Position numbers and translations under genes: made by a program. A DNA stretch of 64,000 nt from Ciborinia camelliae (taxonomy: Eukaryota > Ascomycota > Leotiomycetes > Helotiales > Sclerotiniaceae): contig JANPYM010000010.1 of the NCBI GenBank assembly GCA_025890175.1, positions 339,498 through 403,497 on the forward strand, given 5' to 3'. Below, piece after piece: positions 47,091 through 59,849 of this stretch (position 1 is its first letter; each line of letters starts with the position of its first letter). The notes under the pieces are model-generated. The model was not told the origin of the DNA. It saw only the letters and a program-made list of their open reading frames with translations, and did not search any database.

Positions 47091-48231
47091 TCAAATATTC
47101 TTTCTTCGGCGTGGCTTCGCCTCTTCGTTGTCATATTTCTCGGCAAGTGTGACAGGTTCTATTTGTCCATCTTTTGCATCGCCACCAACAACCCATGTTG
47201 TCATTACCTCCTTGACCTCTTGCAGCTTCTTTGCTTGTCCCTTGGCTTCCCCAACCCTTCTGATGTAACCCATATAAACCACAACTTCAGCAATCCCAAC
47301 AAGGAGACTACCACTCATACTTAAAGCCAATCGAGCGGGTGTGCTCCACCACCTTGCAGCCATCCATAATCCAAATGCGCAAGCAATAATCGATACTATT
47401 ACGTTAAATATAACAGCAATCTGTCGGTCGATATCCGCATATGTAACATCATCATCCTCAGAGTTTGCAGGTTCTGGAAAGTTGGCAGTAAATGCATGAG
47501 CGGCAGATGCGGATGGGAATCTTTGTGCAAATGTCTCCATAGGAGGAGGGGGATTCGTCATTCGTTCGTATGCTCGAGCTTCTTCTTCGCGTCGAAGGCG
47601 TGCCATTAGAGCTTTGTATTCCGATGTCTACAGACCATGTAATATTAGCTTAGATATCACCAAAACTTGACCTTGTGCCATTGGTATCCCATGTAGTGAA
47701 TATCTCTATCACATTTCAAATAATGAATCGACATCGGCAGATTGTTGGGTTGTAACTTACAGGCTCCGCCTTTGGTGCTGGAGGTGCAACATAAACACGG
47801 GAGCCACGAAGCAATAGTTCCAAGGTGAGCGGTGAGAGATTTTGTTTCTTTAAATCTCGCCACAGATCAATGATTTGATCGTGAGAGATAGGATTTCCAA
47901 TCTTGGGATTTGCTAGTACTGGTTCCTGCAATACCTTTGCATTTCCTACCAACTTTGCGCCATCCGAACTTGCTGTAGGTACATTCTGCGGAACTGGCAG
48001 TTCAACTTGGCTACTATCTTCTGTCAACTTCGCATCTCTCTGTTTCTCTTCTCTGCTCAGTTGAGCTTCGTTATCCGGGGAACTCTTCAGTGTGTCATCT
48101 TCGATCTCTTTTCCCGTTTCAATGGGCTGTTCACTAGAGAGCTGTGCCGGGTCTTGAGAGTGAGAAGTTTCGATTTCATGAAGGGTTTGCAACGCCCCGA
48201 CTATAGTCGGAGTCATGGTAAGGAGAACCAT
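47091..48231 (-). CDS. VMA12: V-ATPase assembly factor Vma12/Vph2
   Basis: Two minus-strand exons: 47761-48231 and 47091-47627. The 133 bp intron (GTAAGT...TGTAG) joins in phase 0, giving 335 residues. The family signature is clear: LELLLRGSRVYVAPPAPKAEP (split here: LELLLRGSRVY then VAPPAPKAEP, about 137-157), then TSEYKALMARLRREEE across the splice junction, then two membrane spans (about 225-248, IAVIFNVIVSIIACAFGLW; about 255-277). Vma12 in yeast sits in the ER membrane and, with Vma21 and Vma22, assembles the V0 sector of the vacuolar H+-ATPase. The N-terminal ~120 residues are hydrophilic and Glu/Ser-rich. The C-terminus is basic (KPRRRKNI). Two in-frame ATGs lie six codons apart; I use the first. 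It diverges from COQ1. Confidence 0.88.
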
Positions 48232-48564
48232 CTTTACACTCGATCAATGTAATAATTATCACATCACAACCTCAGATGTTCATGGCAGCTCCAATATTGA
48301 TTGCAGGTCTCAAAGCTTATCGGTAAAAGTTTCTTATCGGTATCAACTTGTCCGACATTGGTCTAGTCCAACCGAAATATTTATCCTCGGAATCTTGCGG
48401 ATTACAATTTTTATATTCCTACATTCTTTCATATATATCCAAGATTACAAGGACATCTACGTCCTCTTTCGACTTCGAGTTAGTGATCCGGAGAACTGAA
48501 TGTTGGGATTGTGTTGTCCGTGAAGAAAATTTGTGATTTCGACATAGTGGGGGTTTCACAGGCC
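48232..48564. promoter_or_regulatory. Shared divergent promoter of VMA12 and COQ1
   Basis: The start codons of two core genes are only 333 bp apart and point outward, so both promoters and 5' UTRs must lie here. I see no classical TATA box at a fixed distance from either start. A CTTATCGGTA word occurs twice (48317 and 48333). Confidence 0.6.
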
Positions 48565-49990
48565 ATGAGGAATTATTCGATGAGGGCTTCGAAGCTCTTC
48601 CCTAGCTCCTCAATAGGTAGAACTCAGGTCAATGGCGCATGCTTTCGGTGCCAATTAGCTTGTACGATATCACTAAGACCTATACTCGCCCAATCATACC
48701 ATCATTATCCCACGAGGCGGAGGCAATCGACCTGGGCGCAGGCAGTATCTGTGGCTTCCAATGTATTCTCAAATGCAACAAGCCGGGTAACGGGAGGAGG
48801 CGACTCGATAGACCCTTTACGAATGGTTGCAAAAGAGATGAAGTTTTTGACTGGCAACATAAGGCAACTCCTTGGATCTGGGCATCCCTCTCTCGATACA
48901 GTCGCGAAATACTATACACAAGCCGAAGGCAAACATGTACGACCTATGATCGTACTACTAATGTCTAGAGCTACAGCTTTAGCGCCTAAATCTCCCAGAT
49001 ATAATCCCAATCAAGAAATCGCAGATATAGATAACCCTATATCGCCAACTACCATTCTCTCGGATGTCAACCCAACCGCCCCTACATTAAATCCTTTGGC
49101 ACATGTGCCCAGAACATACTCGGCAGCAGAAAGCGATATACTTCCTTCCCAAAGGCGTTTAGCTGAGATTACCGAGCTCATTCACACTGCATCCCTTTTA
49201 CACGACGATGTCATTGATCATTCCGTCTCGCGGCGAGGCAATCCATCTGCCAATCTCGAATTTGGAAACAAAATGGCGGTATTGGCTGGGGATTTTCTGT
49301 TGAGTCGTGCTTCTGTTGCTCTTGCACGTCTGCGTGATGCGGAAGTTACTGAGCTACTCGCGACAGTTATCGCGAACCTTGTTGAGGGAGAATTCATGCA
49401 ATTGAAGAACACTGCGCAAGATGAGAAAAATCCCGTTTGGACAGACGAAACCATCTCTTACTATCTACAAAAGACATACCTGAAAAGCGCAAGCTTAATA
49501 TCAAAATCATGTCGAGCGGCAGCTTTACTTGGAGGATCCGATGCTGTTACGGTCGACGCAGCGTATGATTATGGTAAAAATTTGGGATTAGCATTTCAAC
49601 TCGTTGATGATATGTTGGATTATACAATTAGCGAAAAGGAGCTGGGGAAACCAGCTGGCGCCGATTTGGAACTGGGTCTCGCGACTGCACCCTTAATATT
49701 TGCCTGGAAAAATAACCGGGAATTAGGCTCGCTGGTGGGCAGAAAGTTTTCTCAAGAAGGAGATGTCTTACGAGTCAGTTTCCCCACAACCTTCATCCCA
49801 AGTTCCATGGATACTAACATACCCGCAGGCGAGAGAATTAGTGCTCCAAAGCGATGGCTTGGAGCAAACGCGTGCGCTGGCGGAAGAATATGGCAACCGA
49901 GCCATCTCTGCAATCAGTGGATTCCCCGAAAGCGAAGCCAAAGCTGGCCTGATAGAAATGGTCGATAAAACATTAAAACGAAGGAAATGA
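48565..49990 (+). CDS. COQ1: Polyprenyl diphosphate synthase COQ1 (ubiquinone side chain)
   Basis: Two exons: 48565-49773 and 49829-49990. The 55 bp intron has donor GTCAGT, branch ACTAAC and acceptor CCGCAG, phase 0; product 456 residues. It is a trans-isoprenyl diphosphate synthase: GKHVRP (about 123), first Asp-rich motif DDVID (about 214-218), GDFLLSRA, and second Asp-rich motif DDMLD (about 348-352), with the late GDVLRARELV segment restored by splicing. Asp residues of these motifs bind Mg2+-diphosphate. The first ~60 residues are basic, Ser/Arg-rich and end near RRRQSTWAQ, fitting a mitochondrial presequence. Chain length (hexaprenyl, nonaprenyl or decaprenyl) cannot be told from this. 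A ~40-residue insertion before LIHTASLLHDDV is seen in fungal members. Confidence 0.92.
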
Positions 49991-52417
49991 GTAAAAATGT
50001 AATTGCCCAAATGGAGTTTGATTCCTTGTACCAATGATACCACGCATCTTGTGTTGGATGGATGGCTCTTGTATTATATTAAAAGCATTCAACTCGATGG
50101 GAACTTGCTTCTTAGATAGATAGGTTCCTAAAATTCAATATAGATGATTCATACCTCCAAGTCTCTTGGATTTGATTTGATATACTTGGGGTGTCGGGTG
50201 TCGGGTGTGGATGGAGATGGAGATGGATGATGTTGCATTGTACGAATAGGTACGTAGGTAGGTAGGTATCTACCACAACCTAGATCCTGTGATCCTGTTG
50301 CATTGTTGCATTGTGGTATACCTTAACCTTATGGCTGGCTTCTCGCTTATACTGTAGTTTACATCATCCATCCATCCTTTCATCCATCATCGATCCATCA
50401 TACCTAGGTATATATTTCCCCCCACTTTCCCCTGGTGTAATCTACCTAACTAAGAATACGATATGATACGATATGATACGATGAGATGAGATGAGATGAG
50501 ATAGAAATCGCAACAAGATTTCACCTCACATTCGCAACATTATATGGTTTGGTGATTTACGGATCGTATCGTATCAATACGGTATTGTAACGGCGGGTTC
50601 GTAGATTAGGTAGGGAGGTAGAGTAGGTAGGTAGGTATACTTCATCTGATGAGTGAGAGGTGAGGTGGAGGTGAAGCTGGAAGTGGAGGTGATAGATACT
50701 GGAATGGCTGTGATAGTTGAGGGAAGTATTGGGAAGAGTGTATTGAGGGGGAGCCATTTATTTGATTTTTGATTTTTGATTTGTTTACTAGGTAGAAAGG
50801 AGGGAGGGGAGAGGGGAGAGACCAGTTTCGGAAATTTATGGATGGCCCTGGGGACGAATGAATGGATGGATGGATGAATGAATGGATAGATAGATGAATG
50901 AATGACTTTAAGAAAACCTATAAATTGACCTTATGTTTTTGGGGAAGAGAAGAAAAACGAGGTAAATAGGTAGATAGATAAACCTTGGAAGCCTCAGGAG
51001 AATTATAGATGTAATATGAATATAAATAAATAAAATTTTGAACTTAACGAAGCAGTCTTTTTTCATGAACAAAACTTGCCTAGGTATAATGAATTAGCAT
51101 CATGCTGGAGATTCTCAATATAACACTCCTCTCCTCATTCCTTCATTCATTCCCCACTCAGCCCAGTGAGCTCAGTCAAATACTCACTTACATCGACGAT
51201 AACCAAAATGTCGGATCATATGATGAATGATAGTAAGTAATAACTGGAACTGAAACCCAAATTTTAATATCTACCTACCTACCTACCTACCTACTCTTGA
51301 CTAAAGAAATGGCTAGGCTAGCGCACGACTAGACTCGTTGGATTTGTATAGTGTAATATGGTGCGGGTGATGGAAGTTCACCTACCTAGGTATCTAGCTA
51401 GCTAGCTTGATTGAGTGAGGTATGGTATGGCTGGCATGGCTACACTCCAACAACATTCTTCTCAATCTTTGCTTTCAGGTTTGATCTTGTGATTGCATTG
51501 GGTAAATTACTGGTGGATACCTTACTTTACCACCCGCCTTCGCCTTCGCCTTAGGGTAGAACTATCCACCCGGCCATTTGGATCCCGTCCCGTCGGGTAC
51601 GGGACGTCGGGTACGGGAATCTCCCGTCTTGATTTCCATAGGTCTCCAATCATCGCAGCCATTCATTACCTGAGGTGGTTTGAATCCAGAACCTGGGTGG
51701 GTAGGTATTTTATCAACTCCAGCTTGTATTGATGTGATGTGATGTGATGGGTGTAATGGATGTGATAATTAGGGATTTGTGGTGCAATATCACAGATTCA
51801 TAAAGGTTTGTGAGTGAATGTTGTATATTACCTTCTATTGGTATCATTCGTCATACCAACTTTCCCGTACCTTTAGCCTTAACAAATTAGAGGTTCTTTG
51901 ATGGAAAGCATGAGAGATGAGAGGCTCCAACATGAAAAAAAGGAAAAAAGATACAGAATATACACTGTATACACTGTATACACTACCCATCTAGTCACAG
52001 CACTTCAAAAATCCCCATTCATTTCCATTGACTTTGATAACTTAACCTTCTGATTGGAGAGAAGGCTGAGATCAAGACTTTCAGCCAATGATACCTAAGA
52101 AATGGTATGACTCATGATTTTATTTCAATTCTCCAGTTCAGTCCATTTCAGTTCACCTTTCAGCATTCGAAGATGAAGTGTTAATGCACTTGTTCATCAT
52201 TTGTTGTTATGACAATATGATTTAGACATTTGATGAAATTGATGAAATTGACAAGTAATTTCCTTAGTCAGCTCGGTGCTCGGACCATCAATTTAATTAG
52301 CGTGTTTTCACAACCTCTATCAGAATTAACCGGAACGCGTCTCCCCTAAAACTTCAACATATCATGAATCACAAAGTCGATTCTCATTAAAGTTCATCAC
52401 CAGATCCCGAAGTAATC
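49991..52417. other. 2.4 kb repeat-rich intergenic region
   Basis: No supported gene. Many simple words: GGAGAT/GGATG near 50211, GTAGGTAGGTAGG near 50255, ATACGATATGAT and GATGAGATGAGATGAG at 50457-50502, CTAC tetranucleotides at 51271-51295, a duplicated CGTCGGGTACGGGA at about 51591-51618 and TACACTGTATACACTGTATA at about 51961-51980. It marks the start of the repeat-dense half of the window. Confidence 0.6.
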
Positions 52418-54452
52418 ATGGAGAATCAATCCAAAAGGTATCAAATTCACTCATTCCCTTAAAGAGGCAAAGGAAAACTCGCTAATTAATTTCCCAAGAA
52501 AAAGTAATGCTACCATAAGAACTTATTCCAAACGCACTAGAGGAAGCAATCAAAATTTCTCCATCAAGAGACAACGAATTGATCCTTCAGATTTCTTACC
52601 ATTTTGTTCTCCAGTTGGTTCTGAATCATCTATTTCTCCAGAAATTCATTCTGGGGATAGATCTGATGAGAAAAATACATCTCCTCTGATCAATCCTCCG
52701 AAGCTTTCTCAAGAGAACTCCAGCGATTCTTCTTCAATAAAATTACGCGTTTCTTCTCGCAGATCTAATAGATCTATCTCTCCTCTCACCGATCTTAAGT
52801 TGAATCATCAAAATCAACGCGATAATGGTATCAGTCTTTCCAATTTACCTGATTCTTTGAGTCGCAAAACCACAACGAAAGTCAAAGGTGCCAAACTCAC
52901 TTCTACCAAAGAGACCTCGAATTCTAGGCCAGATTCAAGATCTAGGTCAAGATCTAAGGATAAGGAAGTCATTACTGCCACAAAGTTGGTAGATTCTATC
53001 TCACCATCAACTTCTCCAATAAGGGGATTTAGGAGAAATCTCGCTTCGAACCACGCTAGTATTGATCTAGATTCTCGGAAGCAGAATTCACACAAGAACT
53101 CTACTCCAACTTCAAAAGACAATCTTGTTACTCCCTTATCAGACGTTATATCCAAGGAAGATACTGTTGTTACATCAAAATCTCAATCAATAGAGAAAAT
53201 CAACAAATCTTCTATTCGAAGTTACTTCCAACCATTACCACAACCATCAACACAAAGATCTTTGAATCCTCTAAAATCTCAATCTTCGATACTTTTAGAT
53301 TCACCCCAACACTCAACACCATCTCCTTCTTTATCACCTCCTCCTATACCCCAGAGTCCTCTCACATCAACGAGATCAAAATCTGTTCGGCGTCGCATTA
53401 GTACCAAACCAAACCTACCAAATATCAACGCGATGTCTGATACATATGAGGGCGATATTCAGGAATTCGGTGGTGACTTTACCGATGATTCGCGAATTGG
53501 AGCACTGGAATCTATTCAAGATCGTCTAGACCGGAGAGACCAAGAAATCATCGAGACCGGCACTCTTATCCCACTGTCCCAACAAGCTCTCGACATCCCC
53601 GAACGAGTAAAGCTCCAAAACGATCTCGCCCGTCCACCCCCTTTCGCCCTTCGCCAACAAATCCTAGATCTAGGCCAATCCTTCCATAACAAGTGTCAAA
53701 ACTGCGGTATGCAATACACCATCAGCGTCGCCACTGATCAACGACTCCACGACAACTTCCACAACGTCTTCCGCATGGGTGGACCTACCTTCAAGCCTAA
53801 ATACGTCAATACACAAGTCTGGACCAGGGTCATCGAAGGAGAAAAACATAGCATTCAAGCCATCAGTTGCAAGGAATCCGGTCCGGTTCGAAACCTCGTC
53901 GAGAGAATCCTCGAGGCTACCTTGATGGATTTGGACGGTACACTCCCATCAACCGAACAGCTCTGGTCCATGATCACTAGCCCCAATGATCCTAAAGATC
54001 TCATCCCCGTTCCTCGCTACAAGGTTTTTCTCTATCTCATTGGTGCTCGTCCTATTGGTATGTTGCTCGCCGAGAGAATTGGTAAAGCTACTATCACTAC
54101 CACTAGCACTCTCATGACCGCCGCGATTGAAACCGAAACCGACATCACCGCCACCGCCTCTACTGAAATCGATCCATCCACCCCTCTCACCTCCACCTCC
54201 ACCTCCCCCACCACCATCCTCCACGAATCATACATGTGCATCGATCGACTCTGGGTGCACACGGATTTCCGCCGCCAAGGTATCGCCACCACTCTCGCCT
54301 CACTCGCTCGCGAAAAATTCATCCCTGGTTTGTTCATCGCCAAGGAACTTGTGGCTATTAGTCAACCTACTTCTTTGGGAGCGGCGTTTGCAGAGATGTA
54401 TTTTAAGGGGGTTTTTGAGGGCGCGGGATTTGCGGTTTCGGGTACTGGTTAG
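52418..54452 (+). CDS. ECO1: Sister chromatid cohesion N-acetyltransferase Eco1/Ctf7
   Basis: Two exons, 52418-52437 (20 bases) and 52499-54452, joined in phase 2 across a 61 bp intron with CTAAT branch; 657 residues. The tiny exon 1 restores MENQSKRKSNATIRTYSKR, whose RTYS-K/R motif is typical of the family N-terminus. Residues about 20-400 are Ser/Thr/Pro-rich and disordered, with a PIP-box-like SSIRSYFQP near 243-251. A C2H2-type finger follows (C406, C409, GMQY, His near 422-426). The C-terminal GNAT part has RLWVHTDFRRQGIATTL (about 590-606) for acetyl-CoA binding and ISQPTSLGAAFAEMYF (about 628-643). Eco1 acetylates the cohesin subunit Smc3 during S phase. The long N-terminus makes it larger than the yeast protein. 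Confidence 0.92.
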
Positions 54453-54475
54453 GCTGAATTGGGGGAGGGGAGGAA

Positions 54476-54541
54476 GGGAGGGAGGGATCGATGGATGGAT
54501 GGATGAGTGGAAGGATGGATGGATGGATGGAGGGAGGGATG
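54476..54541. repeat. GGAT/GGGA tetranucleotide run
   Basis: Imperfect (GGAT)n mixed with GGGA units, directly after the ECO1 stop codon. Confidence 0.8.
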
Positions 54542-54750
54542 GAATGCGTGCATGAATTAACGAACGAACGAATAAATGAATAAATGGAATGACTGACTAA
54601 ATGAGCGCGCGGACGAATAAATACAGGCTGAATAAATGGAATGGAAAGGAAAGGAAACGTTATTACCCCAGGTAGTTACTTAGTTAACCATAACAATGAG
54701 ATTGCAATTGCAATTGCAATTTCACTTGCTAAAATCAAATTGTCTTGGTA

Positions 54751-54790
54751 CATTCATTCATTCATTCATTCATTCATTCATTCATTCATT
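54751..54790. repeat. (CATT)n microsatellite
   Basis: Ten uninterrupted CATT units. An open frame reading FIHSFIHS is only this repeat translated. Confidence 0.9.
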
Positions 54791-54830
54791 ATGTGAGTGT
54801 TTCCTTGATATGGATGCTAATCCTTCGTTA

Positions 54831-55200
54831 TCCCCCTTCTCTCCCTTTCTTTTATTCTATTTCTATAATTATTAATCCCCTTTTCTCTTTCGTTTTTTGC
54901 TTTTTCTGTTTTTCTGTTTTTCCTTTTTCCTTTTTCCTTTTTCCTTTTGCCTTCTTCCTTTTCCTCATCCAACCCCTCCTTATCCCCCTTCTCCCTTTTT
55001 CCTTACCCATTACCAATATAAATCCCCTTCTCTTTTTCTCTACCCCTTCTCATCTCCTCATTATACCTTTCTCCCTTTTCTCCTTTTCCCTTTCTTCTTC
55101 CCCTCCCTCCTTCCCCTCCCTCCTTCCCCTTTCTCCCTTTTTTCTTTTTCCCAAACTCCAAACTCCCAATTCCAAATCTCAAATCCCAATCTAAAACCTT
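54831..55200. repeat. Polypyrimidine tract
   Basis: About 370 bp that is almost all C and T on the plus strand, with repeated CCTTTTTC and CCCTCCTTCC words. Overlapping open frames of 140-149 codons are by-products of the missing purines (no TAA/TAG/TGA). Confidence 0.85.
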
Positions 55201-55617
55201 CTCAACTTTATATATTCACACATTTATATATCCATACATCCACACATCCACACATCCATTCATATTCATTTATTCACATTCATTTATTTATCCATACATT
55301 TATATATAATCCTAAATAGATAGATATCTATCTTTAATCCATGAATAACTTGCCCATATAAGATAATATAATATAATATAATAGAATCCCGTTTTACGCG
55401 ACGAACTGAATGGAATGTAAATAAACTAAATTAAACTAAGAGGCAAGAGTTGATATAAAGATTGTATTGATTATCGTGATTGAGTTGAGTTGATATGATG
55501 ACAGGACCAGACTATATATACTTAGGTAGTAAAGAGAAAGAAAGAAAGAACCTACCCTTTAGAAATCTAGAGAAATAATATATACATATATATATACATA
55601 CCACTTAGCCACGCATC

Positions 55618-55652
55618 TAGATAGATAGATAGATAGGTAGGTAGGTAGGTAT
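55618..55652. repeat. (GATA)n/(GGTA)n microsatellite
   Basis: About five ATAG units followed by four GTAG units. Confidence 0.85.
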
Positions 55653-57121
55653 ATACCGATACAATCCTGCACCAATCAATATCTCTACATCTCTACATCT
55701 CTCCATTTGAAAAATCCATACTGATCAAAACCCTCCCCTTTTCCTTGGGTAGTTACTTAACTTAGGGTACTTGCCCTTCAGTAGGTAGGTATCTAGATAT
55801 CTAGGTAGGTACCTATCTTTATGAATCTCTTCTTGTATCAATCTATACCTACCAATACTTAATATTAACTTAAGGTATTAACCTCTTAGCTGTGGCTACC
55901 TAGGTAGGTAGGTATATTCAATCTCTCGATCGACAAAAGATAAAGATAAGCAAGCAAAATCACACCATCAAGATTTATCTTAAGTCTATTCTAGATATCT
56001 ATCTATCTATTGCTTCGATATATAGGTAGGTAGGTAGATACCTAAGATACCTAAGCATTCGCAATACTAGCCAACTCCACACAATGATTCGCAACGGGAG
56101 ATTTTTCTTTTCTTTTCTTTTCTTTATTTTTTCGTGTACCTTATAATTACCTATACCTTTCTACCTACTTACCTACCTACCGACATAAAAAACCAAATCA
56201 TAAATAAATAAATAACCAAAAAACCAAAAAACCCATCAACCTGCCTGCCACCTGCATAAGAATCCAAATCGAGTATGCCGTGTATACCAAATTCCATTCT
56301 GAAATCTTTTCGACGCGTTGGATTTTATCGGTTGTGATACTTGTACTTACATATACACATACACATACACATACATATCTATGTACAACCCCGGGTTATT
56401 TTATTTTTTTCCACTTCAAAAAGGAAAATTGAGATCGCGATGCTGTGCATGCATATATGTATGTATGTATGCATATATTCCGTCTCGATGGGTGTGACCG
56501 GTAGGTGGGTGGGTGGTGGTGCGATGTAAGAAAGGGGGAGAAAGGGCAGAGAAACAGGTTTTGAGGATGCGGATAAGGGTGAGGATGAGGGATTAGATTG
56601 AGGGATTAGATTGATACCTACCTAGTACATAGGTATCTAGTTTTGATGTAAGATGATATAAGATGATATGATATGATATTGATCAAGAGATACCGAATAC
56701 AGGTTGGAGGGGATGGATGTCTGGTTGGTTACCTACCTGGGTATCTACCTACCTCTAGATACCTACTTACTACTTACCCCTCACTAAAGGATATTCAATC
56801 CAATATATTGAACATCGTCATACTTCGTACATCATATCATATATAATATCATACATCATATCAAACATCGTACATCGTACATCATAGGAAGAAACAGGAT
56901 ATAGCGGGGTTCGTGGAGATGCACGTATGTATCCGTCGCATGTATGCATGCATATGTTACTTGTTCATCAAATTGCGTAGGTAGGGAGGTAGGTCGGTAG
57001 GTAGGTAGGGAGGTATAAACCGGCGTGACTTAATATGGGAAGGAAGGAAGGAAGCTTGATTTTGCATTGACGACCTACCTTGGGAACACGATATTTTGAG
57101 ATTGAGATTGAGGTAACAGAT

Positions 57122-57197
57122 ACACATACACACACACACAGAGAGAGAGAGCATTCTCAATATAAATATAAATATAAATATAAATATAAATATAAAT
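57122..57197. repeat. (CA)n, (GA)n and (ATAAAT)n compound microsatellite
   Basis: CACACACACACA, then GAGAGAGAGA, then after a short gap about six ATAAAT units. Confidence 0.9.
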
Positions 57198-59264
57198 CGC
57201 CATTAAATTCCCCCGTCCGAGTTTGCACAATCTCCGCCGCTCGATATACATATTATATCTATCGGCATCTGCAGTGTAAAATTACACGAACAACTAATTG
57301 ATTGATAATCTTCTCGTTATGATGCAATCAATACAATCGATGCCTTCAATAAAATCAAATAAAATCAAATCAAATCAAATAAAATAATAACCCCTCGTTA
57401 CTCGAAGATATTATATAATTGGATGTACAAAATACAATGTACAAAGTATAATGACATACATAATAATAACAATCATTGGATTGGAATAGATTGGAAAGAG
57501 AATATGAATATAAATGTGAATATGATGAGCCCGCCCAGGTAACCAAATCATAAGATAGGGAACATCATCAGCCTACCTACCACCTACCGATCTGTCGTGA
57601 TACTTCAATCCCAGAAATAATAACGATAATTCCCTCGAACTGCTGACGAGATTGGAACTTTTTTCTTGAATTTGGCCCTTGATGCTAAAATCTGTATTTC
57701 AATGGTGATGGGATAAGATTGATGGGGTGGTTGTGATGTTATTGATATAAACGGCGATGGAGAATTATTATGCCGGTCTTATGATTGACCTCCAGCTACC
57801 TACTCTAGATACCTACCTATCTTACTAGACTTATTAGATCCATAATCGTAATTCGTGAAGAAATACCTACCTACCTACCTACCTCACTCACTCACCGATC
57901 TACATACATACCTACATACACATTTATATTAACCCCGGCACCGCGCCACTCAAACTACAAACCCGGACACCGGACAAAAGATCGATTCAAACGCATGCAT
58001 CTCCAGCATACTAAGATATCATTCAGCCTCGCACTCCCCTTCCTGTACACACTGGACACGACCTGATTTCGTACCTCCAAGCCTTATATATCGATAATCT
58101 TCACGAGACACTGCAGGAATACGAGGGGAGGTGACGAATGTATCATGGATGGATGGACAAACTCCCTTACTCCCTCAGATCGCGGAATCCTTCCGAAGGT
58201 TACCTATGATGTTTGTTTGTATGGAGACCTATCTAGGTAGTAGGTAGGTATACCCGGTAAGGTAGGTTGTTTGTTACCTTACATATAACGGTTAGAGTGC
58301 CATACATACATATGATATTCGTACGCTCTTCGTACATACCTACCTATCCATATCTTCGTACCATCATCATATGTATAAACGAGAAATCCAATCATCGCAT
58401 CCACCTGGGCAACCGTTGATCCTCCCAAGTCCCGATTGAGATACCTACCTAGTAGTACATAACCCATGAAACCAACTTATCATGTTACCCATCTAATAAA
58501 TAAACCAATAAACAAATAAACAAATAAATAAATCATCGGCTTGCCGAAATCGATATTCGATGGTGCTGCTACTGGGGCGAGTACTGGGGCTCGTGCTAGT
58601 GCTACCGATACACTGGCCCCGGACTCCCCAACTCCAAGGAATACCTCCTAGGTACCTACCTACAGCTAGGTACCTAGGTATGTAATAACAAAAAGATGAA
58701 AACCCGGCGCCGTATGAGTAACCTGGAAATAAACGATATGAGTATCCACGCACCTGGATATCCATGCCCACGCCGCAGCCCCAAACGGTGAAATGGTGAC
58801 ATGGTGACAAGGTGACATGCGGGATATGCACAACGTTTTTCGGGGGCCATTTGATCCTTGACTTTTTCTAGGTAGGTAGGTAGGTACCTAGGTAGTAGCT
58901 ACAAGGCCAGGGACCTCGTGCGAATAAGCGAGTACGTACTAGGTACCTAGGTAGCCTGCCATGTACCTGGAGGTACCTAGGTATAGGCATGGCGTGGGAA
59001 TATTATCCGAATTGAGACATCCCGTTGATGGTATGGATGGATGGCTGCGGATGTCGGGTATAGTAGGTACGTACTACTGTAACAATGGAAGTTTAAGCGG
59101 AAAATACATACCTAGATACCCTACCTTGGTCGGGTTACACAAGTACCTACCTACCTAGTAGGTACAGGTAGGTGGTACCTTAGGTAATGCAACATCGTTC
59201 ATTTCTAGGTATTGTGCCTCCATTGTAACTACCTAAGTACCTAATCTACATGAGCAAAAGCGAA

Positions 59265-59268
<4 letters not shown>

Positions 59269-59301
<33 letters not shown>
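59269..59301. repeat. (AG)n microsatellite
   Basis: About 16 uninterrupted AG units. Confidence 0.92.
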
Positions 59302-59303
<2 letters not shown>

Positions 59304-59807
59304 AGTAAGTTACAACCCTTGAATTTTTCCCGGGGTTTCGATTTTGATTTTTATATATGAGTTATCTTATTTTAAAGGGTGGAAGGGAGGGTATGTATTA
59401 TCGAGGCGAGTAGGTAGATAGGTAGGTACTGTACTCAGAAGTAAGATACAATGAATGATCGACCGAAGACATGACATGATATGATATGAGATGATATACC
59501 AACTAATTTGGATTTTTCCATTCGTTTTTATCTAGATACCTATAATTTATTAATGAATGAATAGATGAATAGATGGATAAGTAGGTAGGTAGATAGATAG
59601 TAGGTATTTTTCGAATATAATGACATTTATTACACTACGTGAGGTAGACCACTCGAAATATTTATTTCCATTAAATCAAATACAATCAAAAATCCCAACT
59701 CGTACGCTCATTCATTTCTCATTTCTCATTTCTCATTTATCTATTGGATAATACCAAATCAAACCAAATCAAACTATACCTACCAAACCAAACCATCTCG
59801 AAATACA

Positions 59808-59849
59808 CAACATCAACATCAACATCAACATCAACACCACAACATCAAT
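59808..59849. repeat. (CAACAT)n microsatellite
   Basis: About six CAACAT units with one interruption (CAACAC). Confidence 0.85.

Noticed and set aside
54745..55319. Overlapping plus-strand open frames of 140-149 codons
   Set aside because: They are translations of a CATT microsatellite and a polypyrimidine tract; stops are absent because purines are absent.
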